From Microbacterium sp. LCT-H2 (lineage in GTDB: Bacteria; Actinomycetota; Actinomycetes; Actinomycetales; Microbacteriaceae): 64,000 bases of DNA. The position numbers and the translations under genes are program-made. Below, in pieces: positions 52,231 to 60,606 of this stretch. The stretch is taken from contig NZ_MODW01000006.1 in assembly GCF_001866135.1 (NCBI RefSeq), positions 1 through 64,000 on the forward strand, read 5' to 3'. The notes under the pieces are model-generated. The model had not been told where the DNA came from, ran no database searches, and saw only the letters and a list, made by a program, of their open reading frames with translations. Numbering within the stretch: position 1 is the stretch's first letter; every line of letters starts with the position of its first letter.

Positions 52231-53063
52231 GTGTAGTCGACGACGACCGGAGCGTGGTCGCTCCAGCGCTGGTCGTACGCGGCCGCACGGGCCACGTGGT
52301 ACGCCTGGACGCGTTCGGCGAGAGCGGGCGTGGCCAGGTGGTAGTCGATGCGCCAGCCCGAGTCGTTGTCGAAGGCCTTCCCGCGCATGGACCACCAGGT
52401 GTAGGGCCCGTCCACCTCGCCGTGGAAACGGCGGCCGACGTCGACCCAGCCCAGGCCCGTGCCGACCGAGCCGTCGACGCCGGTGACCGACGTCCCCGCC
52501 TCACCGAGGAAGCGATCGAAGTAGGCGCGCTCGCGCGGCAGGAAGCCGGCCTTGGTGCGGTTGCCGCGCCAGTTCTTGATGTCGAGCTCGCGGTGCCCCA
52601 CGTTGAGGTCGCCGGTGACGAGGGCGAGGGCGCCGTCGGTGTTCAGGTTCGCCAGTCGAGCCTCGAACGCGTCGAGGAACTTCCACTTCTCGTCCTGCTT
52701 CGGGGTGTCGGCCTCGCCGGAGTGCACATAGGCGCTGACGACGGTGAGCGGACGGTCGCCGATCAGGAAGTCGGCCTCGATCCAGCGGCCCTTGGAGTCG
52801 AAGTCCTCCGGGCCGAAGTCCGCCCGCGAGGCGAGCGCGGGGAGGCGGCTGGCGATCGCGACGCCCGCGCGCCCCTTGGCCGTGGCCTCGTCGTGCACGA
52901 AGGTCCAGCCGGGGAGGGCGGCCTCGATGTGCTCGTCCTGCCCTCGCACCTCCTGGAGGGTGAGGATGTCGATGTCCGCGGCGTCCAGCCACGTGCTCAT
53001 CCCGTTGCGGGCGGCCGCCCGGATCCCGTTGACGTTGACCGAGGCGATACGCAGGTGAGGCAT
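52224..53063 (-). CDS. xth: Exodeoxyribonuclease III / AP endonuclease
   Basis: This 279-aa metal-dependent nuclease of base-excision repair is of the exonuclease-endonuclease-phosphatase fold. Motifs are IASVNVNGIRAA, LTLQEVRGQDEHIE (metal-binding Glu), VVSAYVHSG, TGDLNVGHRELD (catalytic Asp/Asn), WRIDYHLATPALAERV and WSDHAPVVVDY (catalytic His). A TAGGCT box 6 nt upstream of the ATG is the probable promoter. Confidence 0.92.
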   Translation of the reverse strand: MPHLRIASVNVNGIRAAARNGMSTWLDAADIDILTLQEVRGQDEHIEAALPGWTFVHDEATAKGRAGVAIASRLPALASRADFGPEDFDSKGRWIEADFLIGDRPLTVVSAYVHSGEADTPKQDEKWKFLDAFEARLANLNTDGALALVTGDLNVGHRELDIKNWRGNRTKAGFLPRERAYFDRFLGEAGTSVTGVDGSVGTGLGWVDVGRRFHGEVDGPYTWWSMRGKAFDNDSGWRIDYHLATPALAERVQAYHVARAAAYDQRWSDHAPVVVDYTY

Positions 53064-53069
53064 TCCTCC

Positions 53070-53075
53070 AGCCTA
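53070..53075 (-). promoter_or_regulatory. Leaderless-type -10 box TAGGCT for xth
   Basis: On the minus strand TAGGCT ends 6 nt before the ATG at 53063. The intervening bases GGAGGA are too close to the ATG to act as a normal ribosome binding site. Confidence 0.5.
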
Positions 53076-54278
53076 ACGAGCACCGCCGACATCGCGGTTC
53101 TGACGGCGGTCGAGCTCGGAGAGCAGGCGCTGCGCGAGAGGGGAGGTCGGCGGTGCGGGCGGGGGAGCGGAGGCCTCCAACCGTGCGACCTCGTCCTCCG
53201 CCGCGCGGACGGCGTGCCCGGCGGCCCAGCTCCGGTACCACGGGGCCTCGTCGCGCGCGGCCCGGGCGTCGCGCAGTCGGATCCGTGCGGCGGAGAGCAG
53301 CGTGGCGTGCTCCGCCACCCGCCGCTCGGCCTCCGTCGGCAGCAGGAGCGGGAGGTCGCGGTCCTGGGCGGCGACGGCGATCCATGAGGCGGCGACGAGC
53401 ATGACCACCCCGTTCACCCGGAACCACAGCAGCAGTCCGACGAAGATCGCGAAGGTCGCCAGCAGCGGGTTCGACGGCGTGTAGCTCAGCAGGAACCCGA
53501 CCCCGAACTGCAGCACCGTCATGGCCGCGCCGCCGAGGAGGGCGCCGGGCCAGATGGTGCCCCAGTGCAGCGAGGTGCCGGTGAGGAAGCGCACCATCGC
53601 CGCCAGCGCTCCCGTGAGCAGGACGAACGAAACCAGGACGGTGCCGATCCGGATGCTGATGTTGAGGCCGTCGGAGCCGGCGTCCCAGCCCAGCAGCGAC
53701 AGCACCCAGCTGAGGACCGCGGCGCTGGCCGAGCTCAGGGCGGAGCCGACGATGAGGGCGACTCCGAAGATGAGGGCGGCGAGCAGGTCGCGCGCCTTGA
53801 GGAGGAGGTAGCTGCGCCGGTCGGGTTCGAGGCCGAAGATGTCGCGCACGGCCCGCCGGGAGAAGGTCACCCAGCCGATCGCGGTCCAGATCACCGTGCC
53901 GAGGGCGATGAGACCGGTGATGCCGAGGAACCCGCTGGTGTTCGATGCGATCTCCTGCACCTGCGCGGGGGTGAAGACGCCGCCCTCGTCGAGGATGAGA
54001 TTCGGGATGTAGTTGTTGATGATGCCGATGAGGCCGTTCACTGCCTCCTCGCTGCCGCCGAGCCAGAGGCCGGCGATGGCGAACGCGAGGTAGATCGCGG
54101 CGAAGATGGCGAACAGCGCCTGGTAGCTCACCCCGGCGGCGAGCAGGAAGCCGTTGTGCTGCAGGAAGTGCCGCCACACCCGCACCGGGAAGAGGCCGAG
54201 GGTGCGCCGGGTCAGCGCGGTCGCGCGCTCGACCGCGGCATCGAGGCGACCGTCGGTCGCCGAACCGGGCTCGGACAC
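53073..54278 (-). CDS. YihY/BrkB-family membrane protein
   Basis: This 401-aa membrane protein with six predicted helices belongs to the YihY/YhjD (formerly ribonuclease BN/BrkB) family. It has HNGFLLAAGVSYQALFAIFAAIYL, the conserved FLTGTSLHWGTIWPGALLGG and FAIFVGLLLWFRVNGVVMLVAASWIA. The C-terminal cytoplasmic tail of about 110 residues is charged. Function is unsettled (possible transporter). TAGGGT lies 6 nt before the GTG. It ends 9 bp before xth starts. Confidence 0.87.
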   Translation of the reverse strand: MSEPGSATDGRLDAAVERATALTRRTLGLFPVRVWRHFLQHNGFLLAAGVSYQALFAIFAAIYLAFAIAGLWLGGSEEAVNGLIGIINNYIPNLILDEGGVFTPAQVQEIASNTSGFLGITGLIALGTVIWTAIGWVTFSRRAVRDIFGLEPDRRSYLLLKARDLLAALIFGVALIVGSALSSASAAVLSWVLSLLGWDAGSDGLNISIRIGTVLVSFVLLTGALAAMVRFLTGTSLHWGTIWPGALLGGAAMTVLQFGVGFLLSYTPSNPLLATFAIFVGLLLWFRVNGVVMLVAASWIAVAAQDRDLPLLLPTEAERRVAEHATLLSAARIRLRDARAARDEAPWYRSWAAGHAVRAAEDEVARLEASAPPPAPPTSPLAQRLLSELDRRQNRDVGGAR

Positions 54279-54284
54279 GCCCCC

Positions 54285-54290
54285 ACCCTA
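54285..54290 (-). promoter_or_regulatory. Leaderless-type -10 box TAGGGT for the YihY-family gene
   Basis: On the minus strand TAGGGT ends 6 nt before the GTG at 54278. Confidence 0.5.
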
Positions 54291-54346
54291 CCCAAGCGCG
54301 GGCCCGCCTTCGCGCGCCCGGCCTGCCTCCGCGAGAACAGGCACAG

Positions 54347-54390
54347 ACGCGAGAACAGGCGGCCCCGTCCGGGACCGCCTGTTCTCGCGT
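54347..54390 (-). terminator. Terminator hairpin after sdhB, with repeated arm
   Basis: A stem of about 19 bp (one bulge) joins ACGCGAGAACAGGCGG-type arms around loop CGTCC. An extra direct copy of the arm core GCGAGAACAGGC lies at 54331-54342 just outside, so an alternative pairing is possible. Confidence 0.75.
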
Positions 54391-54409
54391 GGTTGCCTGT
54401 GTCGGCGCG

Positions 54410-55177
54410 TCAGGGACGGCCGCGGAGGACCGCCTGCTTCACCTCGGCGATGGCCTTGGTGACCTCGATGCCACGGGGGCAGGCCTCGGAGCAGTTGAAG
54501 GTCGTGCGGCAGCGCCAGACGCCCTCCTTGTCGTTGAGGATGTCGAGCCGCACGGCGGCGTTGTCGTCGCGCGAGTCGAAGATGAAGCGGTGCGCGTTGA
54601 CGATCGCGGCCGGGCCGAAGTACTGACCGTCGGTCCAGAACACGGGGCACGACGAGGTGCACGCGGCGCAGAGGATGCACTTCGTGGTGTCGTCGAAGAT
54701 CTCGCGGTCGGCGATGGACTGCGTGCGCTCCTTGCCCTTCTCCGGCACGGAGTTCGCGACGAGGAACGGCTGCACCTCGCGGTACGACGCGAAGAACGGC
54801 TCCATATCGACGACGAGGTCCTTCTCCAGCGGCAGGCCCTTGATGGCCTCGACGTAGATCGGCTTCGAGATGTCGAGGTCCTTGATCAGCGTCTTGCAGG
54901 CCAGCCGGTTGCGGCCGTTGATGCGCATGGCGTCGGAGCCGCAGATGCCGTGCGCGCAGGAGCGACGGAAGGTCAGCGAGCCGTCGACCTCCCACTTGAT
55001 CTTGTGCAGGGCGTCGAGGACGCGGTCGGTGGAGTAGAGCTCTACGTCGTAGTCGACCCAGTGCGGCTCGGCGTCGACCTCGGGGTCGAACCGGCGGATG
55101 TTGAAGGTGACGATGAAGGACTGGATCCCGGTGTCTTCGGTCGTCTCGGCCGGCGCTTCGGCGATGGCGTTCGACAT
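54410..55177 (-). CDS. sdhB: Succinate dehydrogenase iron-sulfur subunit
   Basis: This 255-aa subunit carries the three Fe-S centres: [2Fe-2S] in RRSCAHGICGSDAMRINGRNRLAC, [4Fe-4S] in CILCAACTSSCPVFW and [3Fe-4S] in CRTTFNCSEACPRGI. It passes electrons from FAD in SdhA to quinone. It is the last gene of sdhCDAB, 2 bp after the sdhA stop, and a hairpin terminator follows. Confidence 0.96.
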   Translation of the reverse strand: MSNAIAEAPAETTEDTGIQSFIVTFNIRRFDPEVDAEPHWVDYDVELYSTDRVLDALHKIKWEVDGSLTFRRSCAHGICGSDAMRINGRNRLACKTLIKDLDISKPIYVEAIKGLPLEKDLVVDMEPFFASYREVQPFLVANSVPEKGKERTQSIADREIFDDTTKCILCAACTSSCPVFWTDGQYFGPAAIVNAHRFIFDSRDDNAAVRLDILNDKEGVWRCRTTFNCSEACPRGIEVTKAIAEVKQAVLRGRP

Positions 55178-55179
55178 GC

Positions 55180-57006
55180 TCAGTACTTCCTCTCCATCGG
55201 CGGGTAGTTCAACTCGCCCTTGTCGTTCTTGGTGAAGACGACCGGCTTCCAGTCGAGCTTGATGTGGTCGCTCGGGTCGGAGGAGTGCGGGTCGCCCGTG
55301 AGGTACGCCATGGTGTGCTTCATGTAGTTCTCGTCGTCACGCTTCGGGAAGTCGTCGCGCATGTGTCCGCCGCGGCTCTCCTCGCGGTTCTGCGCGGCGT
55401 AGACGACGACCTCGGCGATGTCGAGCAGGAAGCCCAGTTCGACGGCCTCGAGCAGGTCGGTGTTGAACCGGTGGCCCTTGTCGTCGACGTGCACGTTCTT
55501 GTAGCGCTCGCGGAGCTCCGCGATCACACCGAGGACATGCTGCAGAGACTCGTGCGTGCGGAACACCTGCGCGCCCTTGTCCATCTCGTCCTGCAGCGTC
55601 TTGCGGAGGACCGCGATCCGCTCGGTGCCCTGGTTGTTGCGCAGGCCCTCGAGCATGTCGGAGACGAAGGCGGCGGGGTTCTCCGGCAGCGGGACGAACT
55701 CGGCCGTCTTGACGTACTCGACGGCGTTGCGGCCGCTCCTCTTGCCGAACACGTTGATGTCGAGCAGCGAGTTCGTGCCGAGACGGTTGGCGCCGTGCAC
55801 CGAGACACAGGCGCACTCGCCGGCGGCGTAGAGGCCCGGGACGACGGTGTCGTTGTCCGCGAGTACCTCGCCGTTGTTGTTCGTGGGGATGCCGCCCATG
55901 GCGTAGTGCGCGGTCGGCATCACGGGGACCGGCTCGACGACCGGGTCGACGCCCAGATACGTGCGGGCGAACTCCGTGATGTCGGGGAGCTTGGTCTCCA
56001 GCACCTCGGCGCCCAGGTGCGTGCAGTCCAGGAGCACGTAGTCCTTGTGAGGACCGGCGCCGCGGCCCTCTGCGACCTCCTGGACCATGCAGCGCGCGAC
56101 GATGTCACGAGGCGCCAGGTCCTTGATGGTGGGGGCGTATCGCTCCATGAAGCGCTCACCCGAGGCGTTGCGCAGGATCGCACCCTCACCGCGGGCGCCC
56201 TCGGTGAGGAGGATGCCGAGGCCGGCGAGACCGGTCGGGTGGAACTGGAAGAACTCGAGGTCCTCGAGGGGGAGGCCCTTGCGCCACACGATGCCGACGC
56301 CGTCGCCCGTGAGGGTGTGCGCGTTGGAGGTGGTCTTGAAGATCTTGCCGAAACCGCCGGTCGCGAAGATCACGGCCTTGGACTGGAAGACGTGCAGCTC
56401 GCCCGTGGCGAGGTCGTACGCCACCACGCCGGCGATCTGCGTCGCGCCCGCCGCGTCCTTCACGGTGATGAGGTCGAGCACGTAGAACTCGTTGAAGAAG
56501 TTGATGCCGAGCTTGACGCAGTTCTGGAACAGCGTCTGCAGGATCATGTGACCGGTGCGGTCGGCGGCGTAGCAGGCGCGGCGGACCGGGGTCTTGCCGT
56601 GCTCGGCCGTGTGCCCGCCGAAGCGACGCTGGTCGATCTTGCCCTCGGGGGTGCGGTTGAAGGGGAGACCCATGTTCTCGAGGTCGATGACCGCGTCGAT
56701 GGCCTCCTTCGCGAGGATCTCCGCCGCGTCCTGGTCGACGAGGTAGTCGCCGCCCTTCACGGTGTCGAAGGTGTGCCACTCCCAGGAGTCCTCCTCGACG
56801 TTCGCGAGGGCCGCCGCCATACCGCCCTGCGCGGCACCGGTGTGCGAGCGCGTCGGGTACAGCTTGGAGATCACGGCCGTCCTCGCGCCGGGGCCGGCCT
56901 CGATGGCTGCCCGCATCCCGGCGCCGCCGGCGCCCACGATGACGATGTCGAACTGGTGGTAGTGCACGCCGTCACGGACGACGGAATCCTGCGTCTGGGT
57001 AGTCAC
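55180..57006 (-). CDS. sdhA: Succinate dehydrogenase flavoprotein subunit
   Basis: This 608-aa FAD subunit oxidises succinate. Motifs are the dinucleotide-binding [16 protein letters not shown], covalent-FAD region [16 protein letters not shown] (His), active-site [21 protein letters not shown] and [17 protein letters not shown], and [21 protein letters not shown]. The gene starts ATG with conventional spacing after sdhD. Confidence 0.97.
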   Translation of the reverse strand: MTTQTQDSVVRDGVHYHQFDIVIVGAGGAGMRAAIEAGPGARTAVISKLYPTRSHTGAAQGGMAAALANVEEDSWEWHTFDTVKGGDYLVDQDAAEILAKEAIDAVIDLENMGLPFNRTPEGKIDQRRFGGHTAEHGKTPVRRACYAADRTGHMILQTLFQNCVKLGINFFNEFYVLDLITVKDAAGATQIAGVVAYDLATGELHVFQSKAVIFATGGFGKIFKTTSNAHTLTGDGVGIVWRKGLPLEDLEFFQFHPTGLAGLGILLTEGARGEGAILRNASGERFMERYAPTIKDLAPRDIVARCMVQEVAEGRGAGPHKDYVLLDCTHLGAEVLETKLPDITEFARTYLGVDPVVEPVPVMPTAHYAMGGIPTNNNGEVLADNDTVVPGLYAAGECACVSVHGANRLGTNSLLDINVFGKRSGRNAVEYVKTAEFVPLPENPAAFVSDMLEGLRNNQGTERIAVLRKTLQDEMDKGAQVFRTHESLQHVLGVIAELRERYKNVHVDDKGHRFNTDLLEAVELGFLLDIAEVVVYAAQNREESRGGHMRDDFPKRDDENYMKHTMAYLTGDPHSSDPSDHIKLDWKPVVFTKNDKGELNYPPMERKY

Positions 57007-57025
57007 TTCTCGTTTGCCTCTTCTT

Positions 57026-57466
57026 CTAGCCCTGCGCCTGGCAGGTCTCCCACAGCGTGCTCGACTCGGTCACACCCAGGCACGGGTCGAACGTGAAGAC
57101 GACCAGGGTGCCGAGGAGGATGAGCAGGCCCGCGGCCAGGCCGAGGGCCCAGACGAGCGCCTTGCGCGCGGTCGGGTTGGTCACGTAGTCGTTCACGATC
57201 GTCCGCATGCCGTTGGCACCGTGGATGAGCGCGAGCCAGAGCATCAGCACGTCCCACCACTGCCAGAACGGCGTGGCGAACTTGCCGGCGATGAAGGCGA
57301 AGTCGAGGGCGTGGATGCCTTCGCCGAGCATGAGGTTGACGAAGAGGTGGCCGAAGATCAGCACGACGAGCACGACGCCCGAGACGCGCATGAAGACCCA
57401 GCCCCACTTCTCGAGGTTGATCCCGCGCTGGCGACGGGCGGGGGCGGCGACGGTCTGGGCGGTCAT
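57026..57466 (-). CDS. sdhD: Succinate dehydrogenase membrane anchor subunit
   Basis: This 146-aa hydrophobic anchor has three transmembrane helices. The first contains the putative haem ligand His in [22 protein letters not shown]; the later [19 protein letters not shown] is typical of SdhD. The start ATG (57466) overlaps the sdhC stop by one base (TGATG). Confidence 0.9.
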   Translation of the reverse strand: MTAQTVAAPARRQRGINLEKWGWVFMRVSGVVLVVLIFGHLFVNLMLGEGIHALDFAFIAGKFATPFWQWWDVLMLWLALIHGANGMRTIVNDYVTNPTARKALVWALGLAAGLLILLGTLVVFTFDPCLGVTESSTLWETCQAQG

Positions 57467-57900
57467 CAGTGTCCTCCTCCGAAGCCGGCGAACGCGAGCA
57501 TCAGGTGGCGCGGCACGAAGCCGGCCATGATGATGCCCCACACGAGCAGCACGCCCCAGAAGAGCTGGCGCTGGTACTTGGCGCCCTTCGACCAGAAGTC
57601 GACGGCGATGATGCGCAGGCCGTTCATGGCGTGGAACACGATGCCCGCCACGAGCACGACCTCGCCGATCGCCATGACCGGGTTCTTGTATGTGCCGATG
57701 ACCGCGTCGTACGCCTCCGGCGACACCCTGATCAGCGCCGTGTCGAGCACGTGCACCAACAGGAAGAAGAAGATGGCGACTCCGGTGATGCGGTGAAGCA
57801 CCCACGACCACATGCCTTCGCGACCCCGGTAGAGGGTGCCGCGGGGGGTCTTGGACGTGGTTTCCGAAATCGACGGTGTCAAGCGAGCGCTTGTGGACAC
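57466..57900 (-). CDS. sdhC: Succinate dehydrogenase cytochrome b556 subunit
   Basis: This 144-aa anchor has three helices and the SdhC signature MWSWVLHRITGVAIFFFLLVHVLDTALI (HRITG and the haem His), then FHAMNGLRIIAVDF. The GTG at 57900 has GGAGG 7 nt upstream and is preferred over a longer frame from 57978. It is the first gene of the operon. TAGGAT (57994-57999, minus strand) is a possible -10 box giving a leader of about 90 nt. Confidence 0.9.
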   Translation of the reverse strand: MSTSARLTPSISETTSKTPRGTLYRGREGMWSWVLHRITGVAIFFFLLVHVLDTALIRVSPEAYDAVIGTYKNPVMAIGEVVLVAGIVFHAMNGLRIIAVDFWSKGAKYQRQLFWGVLLVWGIIMAGFVPRHLMLAFAGFGGGH

Positions 57901-57993
57901 GGTCGTCCTCCCTGGATCGATGTGTTTCGGTCGCGTGCGCTGCTTCGTCCACATCTGGCCTGGAGGAGGGTCAGGCACGCCCGATCGGTGTCC

Positions 57994-57999
57994 ATCCTA
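57994..57999 (-). promoter_or_regulatory. Putative -10 box TAGGAT for the sdh operon
   Basis: On the minus strand this hexamer lies about 93 nt before the sdhC GTG. No -35 is clear. Confidence 0.35.
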
Positions 58000-58051
58000 T
58001 TCCCGCGCGGACGCCCCGGGCGACGAAGGCAACCCTAAGTCCGGCGCGTGG

Positions 58052-59308
58052 TCAGCCGAGCTGCGCGATGCCGTTCCATCCGCTCCCCACCGACCGCGCC
58101 GGGAGGAATCCGCCCCGCCCGGTGCCTCCGTACAGCAGGAGCGCGCCCGAGGCGTTCCTGGCGAGGACGTCCTGGGTGCCGTTGCCGTCGAAGTCGCCGG
58201 CTCCGGCCAGGGCCGTGAACGATCCCCATCCCTTCCCGATCTGTCGCCCGGCGGCCCAGGTGCCCTTGCCCGTGGTGGCGTAGAGCCAGAGCGTGCCGTC
58301 TGCGCGGCGGCCGATGAGGTCGCTGCGGGAGTCGCCGGTGAAGTCGCCGGGGCTGAAGACCGCCGTGAAGTTCTGCCATCCGGAGCCGATGCGCGCGCCG
58401 CCGGAGAGCCACCCGCCGCGGCCGTTCCCCCGGTAGAGGAGGAGCTCTCCCGACGTCGTGCGGGCGATCACGTCCGCGAGGCGGTCGCCGTCGAAGTCCA
58501 TGCCGCCGATGAGCTGGCTGAACCGCGACCACCCGGTGCCGATCGCGACCGGAGCGGCGAAGCCACCGCGCCCGTTGCCGGAGAAGAGCGACAGTCGGCC
58601 GTCCGCCTCAACGCGGGCGATGTCGGGGATGCGATCCCCCGTGAAGTCGCCGAGGGGGGTGAAGGCGCGATCGCCCCAGGCGGGGAGGACGGTGGTCGCC
58701 GTTCCGAATCGTCCGGTCCCGGTGCCGGGATACAGGCGGAGGTCTCCGGAGGTGGTCCGAGCCAGCACATCGGCCGACCGATCGCCGTTGAGATCGCCGG
58801 CGCCCCCGGGCAGGGTCTTCACCGGCGAGCCGACGCCGAAGATCTGCACCCAGTAGGTGCGGTAGCAGGAGCCGGTGGCGTAGCCGACTCCCAGTCCGGT
58901 GTAGCGGCGGTCGAGGATGTTGGCCTTGTGACCGGGCGACGCCATCCAGCTCGAGACGACCGCGGCGGCGTCCGGCTGTCCGGCCGCGATGTTCTCCCCG
59001 CTCGCCGTCCAGCCGAAGGCGGCGACGCGGGCGCTGCGCCAGGCGGAGGAGCTGTGCTCGAAGGTGCACGACGACGCCAGCTGACGCGCCCACTCCGCGG
59101 CGGCAGCATCGAGGCCGGGATCGGACACCAGTGCGGGCAGCCCGGCAGCGGTCCGCTGGGCGTTCGTCCGCGCGAACACGTCACCTGCGGGTCCGCCGGC
59201 CGCGGAGGCGACGGCGGGAGTGAGGACGAGGACGGCCAGGACGCCGGCGACGACGGCGGCGGCGAGGCGGCGGACGTGGGCGATCGGGGGTCTGCGGGAC
59301 CGGCTCAT
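58052..59308 (-). CDS. Secreted CAP-domain protein with FG-GAP/VCBS repeats
   Basis: This 418-aa exported protein has a signal peptide to about residue 36 (VVAGVLAVLVLTPAVASA). A CAP/SCP domain follows at about 42-165 (FARTNAQRTAAGLPAL, SGENIAAGQ, WMASPGHKANILDRRYTGLGVGYA). The C-terminal half carries about five FG-GAP/VCBS-type repeats (GDLNGDRSADVLART, GDFTGDRIPDIARV, MDFDGDRLADVIART, GDFTGDSRSDLIGRR, GDFDGNGTQDVLARN) that likely bind calcium and form a propeller. Function is unknown; extracellular or wall-associated. TATCGT lies 6 nt before the ATG. Confidence 0.87.
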   Translation of the reverse strand: MSRSRRPPIAHVRRLAAAVVAGVLAVLVLTPAVASAAGGPAGDVFARTNAQRTAAGLPALVSDPGLDAAAAEWARQLASSCTFEHSSSAWRSARVAAFGWTASGENIAAGQPDAAAVVSSWMASPGHKANILDRRYTGLGVGYATGSCYRTYWVQIFGVGSPVKTLPGGAGDLNGDRSADVLARTTSGDLRLYPGTGTGRFGTATTVLPAWGDRAFTPLGDFTGDRIPDIARVEADGRLSLFSGNGRGGFAAPVAIGTGWSRFSQLIGGMDFDGDRLADVIARTTSGELLLYRGNGRGGWLSGGARIGSGWQNFTAVFSPGDFTGDSRSDLIGRRADGTLWLYATTGKGTWAAGRQIGKGWGSFTALAGAGDFDGNGTQDVLARNASGALLLYGGTGRGGFLPARSVGSGWNGIAQLG

Positions 59309-59314
59309 GGGTCG

Positions 59315-59320
59315 ACGATA
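59315..59320 (-). promoter_or_regulatory. Leaderless-type -10 box TATCGT for the CAP-domain gene
   Basis: On the minus strand TATCGT ends 6 nt before the ATG at 59308. Confidence 0.5.
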
Positions 59321-59330
59321 GCGCCGCCGG

Positions 59331-59336
59331 TACGCT
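59331..59336 (+). promoter_or_regulatory. Leaderless-type -10 box TACGCT for manC
   Basis: TACGCT ends 7 nt before the manC ATG at 59344. Only 10 bp separate it from the divergent TATCGT box. Confidence 0.6.
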
Positions 59337-59343
59337 GGCCTGC

Positions 59344-60459
59344 ATGAGCGAGCCGATCGAAGACTTCTACGCGGTCATCCCTGCCGGCGGCATCGGCAGT
59401 CGGCTGTGGCCGCTGTCCCGGGCGGACGCCCCGAAATTCCTGCACGACCTCACCGGCTCCGGCCATTCGCTGCTGCGCGACACATGGGACCGCCTGGAGC
59501 CGCTCGCCGGGCCGGACCGGATCGCGGTGGTGACCGGGCGCGCCCATCGTGCGGCTGTGGAGGCGGAGCTGCCCGGTATCGCCGACCTCAACGTCTTCCT
59601 GGAGTCGGAGCCCCGCGAATCCGCGGCGGCGATCGGGCTGGCGGCGGCCGTGCTGCACCGGCGCAACCCGGACGTGATCATCGGCTCGTTCAGTGCCGAT
59701 CACGTCATCCGGGGTACGCGGGTCTTCGAGTTCGCCGTCCGCGACGCGGTCGAGGTCGCGAGGGAGGGTTACATCTGCACGATCGGCATCGCGCCCACGG
59801 AGCCGGCGGTCGGCTTCGGCTACATCAAGAAGGGTCCGGAGCTGGTCGTGGAGCGCGCCCGTGAGGCGGCCCTCGTCGAGAGCTTCGTGGAGAAGCCGGA
59901 TCTGGAGACGGCCAGGGCCTACCTCGCCGAGCGCACGTACCTGTGGAACGCGGGCATGTTCATCGCGAAGGCGAGCGTCCTGCTGGACGAGCTCGCCGCC
60001 AATGAGCCCGCGCTGCACGCCGGCCTGCTCGAGCTCGCCGAGGCCTGGGACGACCGGGAGCTCCGCGGGCCCGCCGTCGACCGCATCTGGCCGCGGCTGA
60101 AGAAGATCGCGATCGACTACGCCGTCGCGGAGCCGGCGGCACGGCGCGGACGCCTCGCGGTCGTCCCCGGGCACTTCGACTGGGACGACGTGGGGGACTT
60201 CGCGTCGCTGACGAAGCTCATCACGAACGGCCGTAAGAACGACCTCGCCGTCCTCGGACCCCGCGCCCGGGTGCTCACCGACGCGGCCAGCGGCATCCTC
60301 GTGAGCCAGACCACCCGCGTGATCAGCCTCGTCGGGGTGCAGGACATCGTCGTGGTCGACACCCCCGACGCGCTCCTGGTCACGACGGTCGAGAACGCGC
60401 AGCGAGTCAAGGGCGTGGTGGAGTCGCTGAAACTCAACGGACAGGGTGACGTGCTCTGA
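59344..60459 (+). CDS. manC: Mannose-1-phosphate guanylyltransferase
   Basis: This 371-aa enzyme makes GDP-mannose for mannosylated lipids and glycans. It has the nucleotidyltransferase motif AGGIGSRLWPLSRADAPKFLHDL, SADHVIRG, GFGYIKKG, ESFVEKPDLETA and WNAGMFIAK. It lacks a fused phosphomannose isomerase domain. The start is leaderless-type. A hairpin overlaps the stop codon. Confidence 0.93.
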   Translation: MSEPIEDFYAVIPAGGIGSRLWPLSRADAPKFLHDLTGSGHSLLRDTWDRLEPLAGPDRIAVVTGRAHRAAVEAELPGIADLNVFLESEPRESAAAIGLAAAVLHRRNPDVIIGSFSADHVIRGTRVFEFAVRDAVEVAREGYICTIGIAPTEPAVGFGYIKKGPELVVERAREAALVESFVEKPDLETARAYLAERTYLWNAGMFIAKASVLLDELAANEPALHAGLLELAEAWDDRELRGPAVDRIWPRLKKIAIDYAVAEPAARRGRLAVVPGHFDWDDVGDFASLTKLITNGRKNDLAVLGPRARVLTDAASGILVSQTTRVISLVGVQDIVVVDTPDALLVTTVENAQRVKGVVESLKLNGQGDVL

Positions 60460-60481
60460 TGAGCACCGCCCCGTGCTCATC
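60458..60481 (+). terminator. Hairpin at the manC stop codon
   Basis: Arms GATGAGCAC and GTGCTCATC are perfect complements around a 6-nt loop. The stem begins at the stop codon, and a GTTGATTTC-type T-rich stretch follows. Confidence 0.6.
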
Positions 60482-60529
60482 GGCAGGGTTGATTTCAGCT
60501 TTGTAACCATTGGCCCGGCCGCCCGGCGG

Positions 60530-60547
60530 CGACGTGCACGAACGTCG
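60530..60547. promoter_or_regulatory. Inverted repeat upstream of the BMP lipoprotein gene
   Basis: CGACGT and ACGTCG are perfect 6-bp arms around GCACGA. It lies about 60 bp before the GTG at 60607 and just upstream of TAACTT (60558-60563), a possible -10 box. It may be a regulator site; nothing identifies the regulator. Confidence 0.35.
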
Positions 60548-60606
60548 AAACACTAGGTAACTTTGATCGATCCGCGATGGCCGCGGGTTCGTTGAGGGAG
60601 GCATCC

